From NCBI GenBank assembly GCA_910588975.1, contig CAJUSE010000008.1, positions 1 to 64,000 of the forward strand: a DNA stretch of 64,000 nucleotides, written 5' to 3'. Source of the stretch: an uncultured Oscillospiraceae bacterium. Lineage in GTDB: Bacteria; Bacillota; Clostridia; Oscillospirales; Oscillospiraceae. Made by a program: the position numbers and the translations under genes. Below the pieces are notes generated by a model that was given only the letters and a program-made list of their open reading frames with translations, was not told where the DNA came from and did no database searches. How positions within the stretch are numbered: position 1 is the stretch's first letter; every line of letters starts with the position of its first letter. This document shows positions 1-6,966 of the stretch, piece after piece.

Positions 1-324
1 ATCTGCCCCTGCACGGGCAACACCCTGGGCAAGCTGGCCGCCGGCATCGCCGACACCCCGGTGACCATGGCCACCAAGAGCCATCTGCGCAACGGCCGGC
101 CGGTGGTCATCGCCGTGTCCACCAACGACGGCCTGGCCTCCTCGGCCAAGGCCATCGGCGCCCTGCTGGACAAGAAAAACGTCTACTTCGTCCCCTTCCG
201 CCAGGATGACCCCACCGGCAAGCCCACCTCGCTGGTGGCCGACTTCTCCCTGGTCCCCGACACGGTGGCCGCCGCTTTGGAGGGGCGGCAGCTCCAGCCG
301 GTGCTGCTGGGGCAGGCCCAGTAA
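1..324 (+). CDS. dpaB: Dipicolinate synthase subunit B, 3' end (partial)
   Basis: This is the last 107 codons of the flavoprotein subunit of dipicolinate synthase, which works with DpaA in the mother cell to make the spore-core dipicolinic acid. The reading frame is open from base 1. The segment holds the family's PCTGNT loop near the left edge, a conserved TKSHLRNGRPVV stretch and the C-terminal LEGRQLQPVLL ending, all typical of SpoVFB/DpaB. The start and the flavin-binding N-terminus lie outside the window. The gene marks the organism as a spore former. A GC-rich hairpin follows at 354-381. Confidence 0.9.
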   Translation: MCPCTGNTLGKLAAGIADTPVTMATKSHLRNGRPVVIAVSTNDGLASSAKAIGALLDKKNVYFVPFRQDDPTGKPTSLVADFSLVPDTVAAALEGRQLQPVLLGQAQ

Positions 325-353
325 ACCCGCCTTATCCACCGCCGCCCAAACCC

Positions 354-381
354 GCCGCAGGGGGGAGCTTCCCCCTGCGGC
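354..381 (+). terminator. Possible terminator after dpaB
   Basis: An 11-bp GC-rich stem (354-364 with 371-381) starts 30 bp after the dpaB stop. The tail that follows is T-rich but interrupted, so termination strength is uncertain. Confidence 0.45.
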
Positions 382-412
382 ATTTCTATGGTCTTGACTT
401 TCTTTCTCAACG

Positions 413-441
413 TGGACTTTTCCCCTTCTCCATTGTATAAT
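413..441 (+). promoter_or_regulatory. Sigma-A type promoter for the GNAT gene at 495
   Basis: TGGACT (413-418), a 17-bp spacer and TATAAT (436-441), ending 53 bp before the start codon. The -10 is consensus and the -35 matches 4 of 6. Confidence 0.6.
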
Positions 442-494
442 GGCCCAAACCAGAAGGGAAACGCCAATTCTGACAAATGGGAAAGGAGCCTTTT

Positions 495-1094
495 ATGAAC
501 ATTCGCCCCATCCGCAACGAGGAGATCCCCACCGCTGCCGCCCTGTTGGCGGACGCCTTTCTCCATGACCCGGCCTATGAGCATCTTATTCGGTGCAGTC
601 GGCGGCGCACTTTATTTCTACGCCGCATGATGGCCCTCCGTCTCCGGTTCGCCGCAAAGGAAAAGGCGGTCTGGGTCACGGAGGACGGCCTGGGCCTTAT
701 CTCCTGCCACCCTGTCCACAGCGGTGTATCCATCCGGGAGTTCCTCACCCTGGACGGGCTTTGGACCGCCCTGTGCTGTAACCCCCGGGACATTATGCGC
801 CTGCTGCGGTTCATGGGCTATGTCAGCCGGCGGGAGGCGAAAAATCTCTCCCAAACCGACTGGATCATCGGCCCCCTGGCTGTGGCCCCCGCCGCCCAGG
901 GGCAGGGATATGGCGCCGCCCTTTTGCACTACGTCCTGGAGGAGGTAGTCCCCCAGGGCGAGATGGCCGCCCTTGAGACCCAGTCGACCAAAAACCGGGA
1001 TTATTATCGGAAGTTTGGCTTTCATATCCTGGAGGAGTCCCTCGTGCCGGGCAGCAGGGTGTCCAACATCGTCATGGCCCGGTGTATGGCCTGA
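495..1094 (+). CDS. GNAT-family N-acetyltransferase
   Basis: A 199-residue protein of the GCN5-related N-acetyltransferase fold, expected to move an acetyl group from acetyl-CoA to an amine. The N-terminus (MNIRPIRNEEIPTAAALLADAF) is a typical first strand and helix. The acetyl-CoA loop is seen as VAPAAQGQGYGAALLHYVLE at about residues 138-157, followed by the late FYRKFGF-like strand (YYRKFGFHILEE). The ATG at 495 is preferred over one at 477 because GAAAGGAG sits 7 bp before it. The substrate cannot be told from sequence. It is a single-gene unit with its own promoter and terminator. Confidence 0.85.
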   Translation: MNIRPIRNEEIPTAAALLADAFLHDPAYEHLIRCSRRRTLFLRRMMALRLRFAAKEKAVWVTEDGLGLISCHPVHSGVSIREFLTLDGLWTALCCNPRDIMRLLRFMGYVSRREAKNLSQTDWIIGPLAVAPAAQGQGYGAALLHYVLEEVVPQGEMAALETQSTKNRDYYRKFGFHILEESLVPGSRVSNIVMARCMA

Positions 1095-1154
1095 CCAGGC
1101 CAACGGGCGAAAAAATCATCGGCCCCTTTGGGGGCTTTTGCGATACAACCAATA

Positions 1155-1200
1155 AAAACAGAGACGGACCACAAGATGGCCTGTCTCTGTTTTTTCTTTT
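1155..1200 (+). terminator. Intrinsic terminator
   Basis: An AAAACAGAGAC arm (1155-1165) pairs with GTCTCTGTTTT (1183-1193) and is followed by a long T-rich tail. Confidence 0.8.
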
Positions 1201-1268
1201 TTTGTTCCGTAAACCCATCTTTTGGGCCGGTCTTGGCAACTCTTTTGCGGGTAGTTATCCTTTCGATA

Positions 1269-1345
1269 CTATATTTAGGCTTCTGTCAAAAAATTTTCTA
1301 CTATATCTTGTGAAAAAGCCCTTGCACTCCGCTACAAGATATTGT
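1269..1345 (+). promoter_or_regulatory. Three NrdR-box-like sites upstream of nrdD
   Basis: Three 10-bp cores fit the NrdR core CwAtATaTwG with one mismatch each: CTATATTTAG (1269-1278), CTATATCTTG (1301-1310) and CAAGATATTG (1335-1344). The first two start 32 bp apart, about three helical turns, which is the usual spacing of paired NrdR boxes. The third overlaps the start of the -10 element. NrdR is the ATP/dATP-sensing repressor of ribonucleotide reductase genes. Its gene is not in the window. Confidence 0.65.
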
Positions 1346-1350
1346 ATAAT
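1322..1350 (+). promoter_or_regulatory. nrdD promoter
   Basis: TTGCAC (1322-1327), 17 bp, TATAAT (1345-1350). It leaves a leader of about 110 nt before nrdD and is embedded among the NrdR-like boxes. Confidence 0.65.
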
Positions 1351-1468
1351 CTCTATTGCTGACACATAAATTATGTAAATTTATCCTGTGCACATCGGCT
1401 TTCCCCCTCTCTGTCCGCTCCGGGGAACGACCGCCCTGCCAGAGATACAGAAAGGGGAGCCCGCAGTT

Positions 1469-3673
1469 ATGAAGATCATCAAGCGCAGCGGCCAGGAGGT
1501 CGCCTTTGATGTGGACAAGATCTCGGCCGCCATCGCCAAGGCCAACGCCGCCACCAGCGGGGCCAGGGAGCTGACTCCCGGCCAGGTCACCGCCATCGCC
1601 GACCGGGTGGAAAAGCAGGCCTCCGCCGTGAGCCGGACCCTCAGCGTGGAGGAGATCCAGGAGCTGGTGGAGACCGAGATCATGAAGGAGGGGGCCTACG
1701 AGACCGCCAAGCGGTACATTCGCTACCGCTACACCCGCTCCCTCATCCGCCAGTCCAACACCACCGACGAGCAGATCCTCACCCTCATTGAGTCCAACAA
1801 TGAGGAGGTCATGCAGGAGAACTCCAACAAGGACCCCAAGGTCAATGCCGTCCAGCGGGACTACATGGCCGGCGAGGTCAGCAAGGACCTGACCCGCCGG
1901 GTGCTGCTGCCCACCGACATCGTGGAGGCCCACGAGCAGGGCATCATCCACTTCCACGACATGGACTACTTTGCCCAGCACATGCATAACTGTGACCTGG
2001 TGAATCTGGAGGACATGCTCCAGAATGGCACTGTCATTTCGGGCACCATGATCGAGAAGCCCCACAGCTTCTCCACCGCCTGCAACATCGCCACCCAGAT
2101 CATCGCCCAGGTGGCCTCCAACCAGTACGGCGGCCAGTCCATCTCCCTGACCCATCTGGCCCCCTTCGTGGACATCTCCCGGCAGAAGATCCGCCGGGAC
2201 GTGGTGGAGGAGTATAAGACCATCTCCGGCGGCGAGGTGGATGAGGCCGTCATCTCCCAAATCGTGGAGAAGCGGCTGCTGGAGGAGATCAAGCGGGGGG
2301 TACAGACCATCCAGTATCAGGTGGTCACCCTTATGACCACCAACGGCCAGGCCCCCTTCATCACCGTGTTCATGTACCTGGGAGAGGCCCAGAACGAGCA
2401 GGAGAAGAAGGACCTCGCCCTCATCATCGAGGAGGTCCTCAAGCAGCGCTATCAGGGCGTGAAGAACGAGAAGGGCGTGTGGATCACCCCCGCCTTCCCC
2501 AAGCTCATCTACGTGCTGGAGGAGGACAACGTGAAGGAGGGCACCCCCTACTGGTACCTCACCGAGCTGGCCGCCAAGTGCACCGCCAAGCGGCTGGTGC
2601 CTGACTATATCTCGGAGAAGATCATGCTTCAGGACAAGGGTGACTGCTACACCTGCATGGGCTGCCGCTCCTTCCTGACCCCCGACCGGTTCACCGAGGC
2701 CGGGGTAGGCAACGTGGCCAACGCCAAGAACTATGTCCCCGGCAAGAAGAAGTACTACGGCCGGTTCAACCAGGGCGTGTGCACCATCAACCTGGTGGAT
2801 GTGGCCCTCTCCTCGGGCAAGGATATGGACAAGTTCTGGGAGATCTTTGACGAGCGGCTGGAGCTGTGCCACCGGGCCCTGCTCTGCCGCCACGAGCGGC
2901 TGAAGGGCACCCTGTCCGATGCCGCCCCCATCCTCTGGCAGGACGGCGCCCTGGCCCGGCTGGAGAAGGGCGAGCCCATCGACAAGCTGCTGTTCAACGG
3001 CTATTCCACCATCTCCCTGGGCTATGCCGGGCTCTACGAGTGCGTCAAGTACATGACCGGCGTGAGCCACACCGAGCCCGAGGTGGGCACCCCCTTCGGC
3101 CTTCAGGTCATGCAGCACATGAACGACGCCTGCGCCAAGTGGAAGGCCGAGAGCAACATCGACTTCTCCCTCTACGGCTCCCCCATTGAGTCCACCACCT
3201 ACCGCTTCGCCAAGTGCCTGCAGAAGCGCTTCGGGCTCATTGAGGGCATCACCGACAGGGCCTACATCACCAACTCCTATCACATCCACGTCAGCGAGGA
3301 GATCGACGCCTTCTCCAAGCTGGCCTTCGAGTCCAAGTTCCAGAAGCTCTCCCCCGGCGGGGCCATCAGCTATGTGGAGGTCCCCAACATGCAGGACAAC
3401 CTGCCCGCCGTCCTCAGCCTGATGCAGTTCATCTACGAGAACATCATGTACGCCGAGCTGAACACCAAGAGCGACTACTGCCAGGTCTGCGGCTTCGACG
3501 GCGAGATCCAGATCGTGGAGGACGACGGCAAGCTGGTGTGGGAGTGCCCCCACTGCCACAACCGGGACCAGGACAAGATGAATGTGGCTCGGCGCACCTG
3601 CGGGTATATCGGTACCCAGTTCTGGAACCAGGGCCGGACCCAGGAGATCAAGGAAAGAGTTCTCCACCTGTAA
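1469..3673 (+). CDS. nrdD: Anaerobic ribonucleoside-triphosphate reductase (class III)
   Basis: A 734-residue glycyl-radical enzyme that reduces ribonucleoside triphosphates to deoxyribonucleotides without oxygen. Residues 1-90 form an ATP-cone (MKIIKRSGQEVAFDVDKI start), the allosteric nucleotide-sensing domain. The barrel follows. Near the C-terminus there is a zinc ribbon (CQVCGFDG and CPHCHNRD) and the radical loop RRTCGYIGTQFWNQG, where the Gly after Cys would carry the radical. The ATG at 1469 was chosen because AAAGGGGAG lies just upstream and NrdD proteins start here. Activation needs the radical-SAM protein NrdG, encoded at 4229. NrdR-like boxes lie upstream. Confidence 0.96.
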   Translation: MKIIKRSGQEVAFDVDKISAAIAKANAATSGARELTPGQVTAIADRVEKQASAVSRTLSVEEIQELVETEIMKEGAYETAKRYIRYRYTRSLIRQSNTTDEQILTLIESNNEEVMQENSNKDPKVNAVQRDYMAGEVSKDLTRRVLLPTDIVEAHEQGIIHFHDMDYFAQHMHNCDLVNLEDMLQNGTVISGTMIEKPHSFSTACNIATQIIAQVASNQYGGQSISLTHLAPFVDISRQKIRRDVVEEYKTISGGEVDEAVISQIVEKRLLEEIKRGVQTIQYQVVTLMTTNGQAPFITVFMYLGEAQNEQEKKDLALIIEEVLKQRYQGVKNEKGVWITPAFPKLIYVLEEDNVKEGTPYWYLTELAAKCTAKRLVPDYISEKIMLQDKGDCYTCMGCRSFLTPDRFTEAGVGNVANAKNYVPGKKKYYGRFNQGVCTINLVDVALSSGKDMDKFWEIFDERLELCHRALLCRHERLKGTLSDAAPILWQDGALARLEKGEPIDKLLFNGYSTISLGYAGLYECVKYMTGVSHTEPEVGTPFGLQVMQHMNDACAKWKAESNIDFSLYGSPIESTTYRFAKCLQKRFGLIEGITDRAYITNSYHIHVSEEIDAFSKLAFESKFQKLSPGGAISYVEVPNMQDNLPAVLSLMQFIYENIMYAELNTKSDYCQVCGFDGEIQIVEDDGKLVWECPHCHNRDQDKMNVARRTCGYIGTQFWNQGRTQEIKERVLHL

Positions 3674-3678
3674 GACAT

Positions 3679-4167
3679 ATGAGCGATATTTTTCTTCTCT
3701 CGGCCACACGGGAGCTTGTCCATGATTATTATAAGGAGTTTGAAGCAGACCCCGACATATTTATGGATATGGAGCAGTTTCAGCCCTATCGGTACGACCC
3801 CCAAAAAGTAGATACATACTACGATGCAAAAATTGACCGCCCGGACAGACGGGTGTTCTACATCATGCAGGGCTCTACCGCCGTGGGCGAGCTGCTCCTG
3901 AAAAATATTGATTTGGACGCCGGCTTTTGCGAGCTGTCCATCCATCTGAAAAACGACACAGTTAAAAACAGGGGCTTCGGGACCCAGGCAGAGAAGCTGG
4001 CCCTTCAATATGCCTTTGAAATCTTGGGGCTGCAGACCGTCTTTGCCGACTGCGTGCAAAAAAACGCCAGGAGTCAGCACGTACTGGAAAAAGTGGGGTT
4101 CCTGCCCATAAAAGAGGACGACAGGTTCAAGTATTATCGCTTTGACCGTGAGAACTGGAGCAAATAG
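3679..4167 (+). CDS. GNAT-family acetyltransferase between nrdD and nrdG
   Basis: A 162-residue RimJ/RimL-like acetyltransferase that begins 5 bp after the nrdD stop. An acetyl-CoA segment is visible as NRGFGTQAEKLALQYAFE around residues 97-114, then the family's AxNxxSxxVLEKVGF ending (NARSQHVLEKVGFLPI). The ribosome site is weak: AAGGAAAG lies about 20 bp upstream, so translation may be coupled to nrdD. Base composition is lower in GC than in nrdD, which suggests separate acquisition. Whether it acts on the reductase or is only a passenger in the operon is unknown. Confidence 0.8.
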   Translation: MSDIFLLSATRELVHDYYKEFEADPDIFMDMEQFQPYRYDPQKVDTYYDAKIDRPDRRVFYIMQGSTAVGELLLKNIDLDAGFCELSIHLKNDTVKNRGFGTQAEKLALQYAFEILGLQTVFADCVQKNARSQHVLEKVGFLPIKEDDRFKYYRFDRENWSK

Positions 4168-4180
4168 TTTTTTCAGGCCC

Positions 4181-4210
4181 AACAGGGGCGGGCAAAGGCC
4201 CGCCCCTGTT
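4181..4210 (+). other. Strong hairpin between the GNAT gene and nrdG
   Basis: A perfect 13-bp stem (4181-4193 with 4198-4210) with a 4-base loop lies 19 bp before the nrdG start. No T-run follows, so it is not a normal terminator. It could be a processing or stability element inside the operon. Confidence 0.6.
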
Positions 4211-4228
4211 ACTGCAAAGGAGATTTTT

Positions 4229-4753
4229 ATGAACTACTGTAACATCAAGCCCCGGGACATTGCCGACGGCATCGGCGTCCGGGTGACCCTGTTCGTGTCC
4301 GGCTGCCGCAACCGCTGCCCCGAGTGCTTCCAGCCCGAGACCTGGGACTTTTCCTACGGCGACCCCTTCACCGAGGCCGTCCAGGACCACATTCTGGCCG
4401 AGATGGCCCCCAGCTTTGTGGATGGCCTCACCCTCCTGGGAGGCGAGCCCTTCGAACCGGAGAACCAGCCTGCTCTCATCCCCCTGCTCCGCCGGGTGCG
4501 GCAGGAGCTGCCCGGCAAGACCATCTGGGCCTACTCGGGCTTCACCTGGGAGGAGCTCACCGGCCAGACCCCCAGCCGGTGCCACATCGACTGCACCGGG
4601 GAGATGCTCTCCCTGCTGGACGTGCTGGTGGACGGCCGGTTCGTCCAGGAGCTGAAGGACATCACCCTCCGCTTCCGGGGCTCCAGCAACCAGCGGCTCA
4701 TCGATGTGCCCGCCACCCTGAAGGCGGGCCAGGTCATCCCCTGGCAGGGTTGA
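4229..4753 (+). CDS. nrdG: Anaerobic ribonucleotide reductase activating protein (radical SAM)
   Basis: A 174-residue radical-SAM enzyme that makes the glycyl radical on NrdD. The Cx3Cx2C cluster motif is present as CRNRCPEC at about residues 26-33, followed by an aromatic-rich segment and LLGGEPFEPENQ, the usual glycine-rich SAM-contact strand. The length is normal for NrdG. AAAGGAG stands 6 bp before the ATG. It is in the same orientation as nrdD, separated from it by the GNAT gene and a hairpin. Confidence 0.95.
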   Translation: MNYCNIKPRDIADGIGVRVTLFVSGCRNRCPECFQPETWDFSYGDPFTEAVQDHILAEMAPSFVDGLTLLGGEPFEPENQPALIPLLRRVRQELPGKTIWAYSGFTWEELTGQTPSRCHIDCTGEMLSLLDVLVDGRFVQELKDITLRFRGSSNQRLIDVPATLKAGQVIPWQG

Positions 4754-4757
4754 TTTC

Positions 4758-4797
4758 CATATGGGGGCGGGCCGGTAGCCTGCCCCCATATTTTCTT
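4758..4797 (+). terminator. Terminator of the nrdD-nrdG unit
   Basis: A TATGGGGGC stem (4760-4768 with 4782-4790) with additional inner GC pairs, followed by TTTTCTTT. Confidence 0.8.
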
Positions 4798-4825
4798 TGA
4801 CTTTTTTCCCGCAAACGGGTACAAT
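4797..4825 (+). promoter_or_regulatory. Promoter of the TIGR04255-family gene
   Basis: TTGACT (4797-4802), 17-bp spacer, TACAAT (4820-4825). It overlaps the T-tail of the preceding terminator and ends 37 bp before the ATG. Confidence 0.7.
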
Positions 4826-4862
4826 AGCACTATTAAGCCCACCTTTGAAAGGAGCCTTTTCC

Positions 4863-5639
4863 ATGCTGTTTGCCGACAACACCCGATACTCTTACGCCAG
4901 CTCTCCCCTCATCGAGACCATCTGCCAGCTGCGCTTTCCCACCATCCTGTCCATCGGCTCCACCGAGCCCGCCCAGTTCCAGGAGGCCATCCGCTCAGAC
5001 TTCCCCCAGTACGCCGCCCGGCAGGAGCAGCAGCAGGCCCGGCTGGTCAACGGCCAGGTGGAGCAGCCCCCGGCGGTCACCAACTACAACTTCATCAGTG
5101 CCGATGGCCTTTGGAAGGTGAACCTGACCAAGGATTTCATCGCCCTGTCCACCCTGCGCTACACCCGCTGGGAGGACTTCGCTCAGAAGCTGGACAAGGT
5201 GTTGGCCCTGTTCATCCAGATCTACCAGCCCGCCTTCTTCGAGCGCATCGGCCTGCGGTATGTCAACGCCATCTCCCGGAAAAAGCTGGGGCTGGAGGAC
5301 GAGCTTTGGGACGACCTTATCGAGTCCCCCTTCATCGGCATCCTGGCCGAGCCTGACGTGGACCAGGACAAGGTGAGCAAGAACGCTTTGGATGTGGAGA
5401 TGAACCTGGAGCAGGGCTGCCGGATGAAGCTCCACGCCGGCCCCGGTATGCTCAGCGGCAAGCAGGACCCCGAGCCCAAGTTCATTCTGGACGGGGACTT
5501 CTCCGTCATGGAGCAGAACATCCCCGCCGACCGGATCACTGCCCATTTGGGCAACCTTCACGACTATGCCGTGCGGCTGTTCAACGCCGCCACCAGCCAG
5601 GAGCTGAAGGAGGCCATGGGCCAGAACCCTATGGATTAA
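4863..5639 (+). CDS. TIGR04255-family protein of unknown function
   Basis: A 258-residue protein with the features of the sporadically distributed TIGR04255 family: an N-terminal SPLIETICQLRFP segment, a central VNLTKDFIALSTLRYTRWEDF strand region, the FERIGLRYVNAI motif in mid-protein and a late ALFNAATSQELKEAMG-like tail (here AVRLFNAATSQELKEAMGQ). No catalytic motif, signal peptide or membrane segment is seen. GAAAGGAG precedes the ATG. The molecular function of this family is not established. Here it is a one-gene unit with its own promoter and terminator. Confidence 0.75.
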   Translation: MLFADNTRYSYASSPLIETICQLRFPTILSIGSTEPAQFQEAIRSDFPQYAARQEQQQARLVNGQVEQPPAVTNYNFISADGLWKVNLTKDFIALSTLRYTRWEDFAQKLDKVLALFIQIYQPAFFERIGLRYVNAISRKKLGLEDELWDDLIESPFIGILAEPDVDQDKVSKNALDVEMNLEQGCRMKLHAGPGMLSGKQDPEPKFILDGDFSVMEQNIPADRITAHLGNLHDYAVRLFNAATSQELKEAMGQNPMD

Positions 5640-5656
5640 GGCCGCAGAACGTACAG

Positions 5657-5690
5657 AGCGCCGCCTGCATATGCAGGCGGCGCTTCTTTG
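5657..5690 (+). terminator. Palindromic terminator
   Basis: A perfect 28-bp palindrome (5657-5684, 14-bp arms) followed by TCTTTG, 18 bp after the preceding stop codon. Confidence 0.75.
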
Positions 5691-5715
5691 CGGGTTGGTT
5701 GATTTGTTCAGCACA

Positions 5716-5845
5716 GATGGCGGGCCGAGGGCGGCCCGCCCCACAACGGCAAAAAGAACAGGTGTCACTTGGAAATATCTTCAATGTAGTTACCTCCAAA
5801 AATATCAGTAACGAATGTGGGGGCCGGCGCCCTCGCCGGCCCATC
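5716..5845. repeat. REPIN-like pair of inverted GC-rich hairpins
   Basis: Two 30-bp GC-rich hairpin sequences, 5716-5745 and 5816-5845, are imperfect inverted copies of each other. Both carry TGTGGGG on one side and GATGG or its equivalent on the other. They flank a roughly 70-bp AT-richer core. Each end can fold alone, through arms such as GGCCGGCG with CGCCGGCC. The layout resembles two REP units in a REPIN. No other copy was found in this window. Confidence 0.45.
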
Positions 5846-5847
5846 CC

Positions 5848-6327
5848 TTACATCGCCAATTCCACCCCGTCCAGATGGGCCGCTGTCAAAACATCCCGCT
5901 CGTAGGTCAGCTTCAGGGAGAAGAAGGGCCTCCCCTCCTCCAGCAGCCGGAAAAAGAGCTTATCCCCCTCCCACAGGGGCAGGTCCCGGACCCGGTCCTT
6001 GCTCACCCACTCCAATACCCCCTCGTCGCAGTCGGTCCGCATCTCCCCGGTCCAGCCGGTGGCCGTGTAGAGGAAGGAGTACTCCAGCTCTCCGTCGATG
6101 AGGAAGGTGAGCAGCCCCCGCAGGCGGTAGTCGGTGAGGGTGAGCCCCGTCTCCTCCCGGACCTCCCGGCAGATGCACTCCTCCGGGCTCTCGCCGGCCT
6201 CGCAGCCGCCCCCCACCCCGATCCACTTGTCCTTGTTGATGTCCTTTTCCTTCTTCACCCGGTGGAGCATGAGGTACTCCCCCCGGTCATTTTCCAGATA
6301 GCACAGGGTATCGCAGTTGATCTTCAC
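5848..6327 (-). CDS. Nudix hydrolase (8-oxo-dGTPase/MutT-like)
   Basis: A 159-residue Nudix protein that would hydrolyse a nucleoside diphosphate linked to another moiety. A complete Nudix box, GX5EX7REUXEEXGU, is present and runs from GCEAGE through REVREETGL at about residues 41-63. The end of the protein (FFSLKLTYERDVLTAAHLDGVEL) is like that of the clostridial 8-oxo-dGTP diphosphatase group, but the substrate is not proven. The GTG at 6327 is chosen because AAGGAG lies 9 bp upstream. It is transcribed away from the MarR-MATE unit. Confidence 0.88.
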   Translation of the reverse strand: MKINCDTLCYLENDRGEYLMLHRVKKEKDINKDKWIGVGGGCEAGESPEECICREVREETGLTLTDYRLRGLLTFLIDGELEYSFLYTATGWTGEMRTDCDEGVLEWVSKDRVRDLPLWEGDKLFFRLLEEGRPFFSLKLTYERDVLTAAHLDGVELAM

Positions 6328-6393
6328 GGAATCTCTCTCCTTTTTGTGCCCCAAGCCCTCGGGGCCGGGGCTGTCTCACAGCCGCTCACGCCC

Positions 6394-6422
6394 ATGATAG
6401 CGTATTTTTGGAAAAAAGGCAA
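6394..6422 (-). promoter_or_regulatory. Promoter of the Nudix gene
   Basis: On the minus strand, TTGCCT (6417-6422), 17-bp spacer, TATCAT (6394-6399). It is back to back with the marR promoter only 8 bp away, so the MarR operator could affect both. Confidence 0.6.
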
Positions 6423-6430
6423 GATGGGGG

Positions 6431-6459
6431 TTGACACAAGTCCGAAATCAGACTATAAT
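6431..6459 (+). promoter_or_regulatory. Consensus promoter of the marR-MATE unit
   Basis: TTGACA (6431-6436), 17-bp spacer, TATAAT (6454-6459), a perfect sigma-A consensus. The spacer is filled by the first operator copy. Confidence 0.9.
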
Positions 6460-6490
6460 ACCCTTCAGCCATTTGGTCCGAAATCAGACT
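6439..6490 (+). promoter_or_regulatory. Two identical MarR-type operators
   Basis: The imperfect palindrome AGTCCGAAATCAGACT occurs at 6439-6454, in the -35/-10 spacer. It recurs at 6475-6490 with only its first base changed, between the start point and the ribosome site. The copies start 36 bp apart. Position and symmetry fit autorepression by the MarR protein encoded just downstream. Confidence 0.8.
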
Positions 6491-6506
6491 ATTTGGAGGG
6501 ATATAT

Positions 6507-6953
6507 ATGGCAGCCCATGCCCCCCCCCGCTTTTCCGACTTCATCCAGCTGTCCAAGGACCTGGATGGGCTCTACCACCAGATGTCCCTGAAGGCCGGCC
6601 TGTCCGACTCTATGCTGGCCCTGCTTTACAGCCTGTGTGAACGCCAGTCACCCCCCACCGCCATAGAGCTGGCCCAGGAGTGGTCCCTGACCAAGCAGAC
6701 CGTCCACTCTGCACTGGCCGCCATAGAGCGGCAGGGCATCACCACCACCGGCGACAGTCCCGCAGACCGCCGGCGCAAGCTCATTTTTCTCACCCCGTCA
6801 GGGCAGGCCCTGTGCCGGGAGCGGATCCTCCCTATCCTGGAGGCCGAGCGGCGCTCTTTTGCCCGGCTCACCCCCGGGGAGCGGGAGACCCTCATTGCCC
6901 TGACGGCCAAGGCCAATCAATATCTAAAGGAGGAAACGGCGGCTCTGCGGTGA
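6507..6953 (+). CDS. MarR-family transcriptional regulator
   Basis: A 148-residue winged-helix protein of the MarR family, which usually represses its own operon until a small molecule binds. The DNA-binding region is seen as TAIELAQEWSLTKQTVHSAL followed by the wing with DRRRKLIFLTPSGQAL at about residues 90-108. TTGGAGGG precedes the ATG by 7 bp. It is followed after 13 bp by a MATE transporter, so the likely role is ligand-induced control of efflux. The two operators at 6439-6490 support autoregulation. Confidence 0.92.
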   Translation: MAAHAPPRFSDFIQLSKDLDGLYHQMSLKAGLSDSMLALLYSLCERQSPPTAIELAQEWSLTKQTVHSALAAIERQGITTTGDSPADRRRKLIFLTPSGQALCRERILPILEAERRSFARLTPGERETLIALTAKANQYLKEETAALR

Positions 6954-6966
6954 GCCGCCCCATGCT

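Noticed and set aside
1301..3709. An 802-codon open frame antisense to nrdD
   Set aside because: GC-rich codon bias leaves long open frames on the opposite strand; the translation is low-complexity (Gly, Leu, Val, His) and nrdD is certain.
4181..4210. Terminator between the GNAT gene and nrdG
   Set aside because: The hairpin is strong but no T-run follows on the plus strand, and nrdG has no separate promoter that I can see.
5629..5844. Small cysteine-rich minus-strand ORF in the REPIN-like element
   Set aside because: It runs through two hairpins and a terminator palindrome and has no recognisable family; the GGAGG before its TTG is probably chance.
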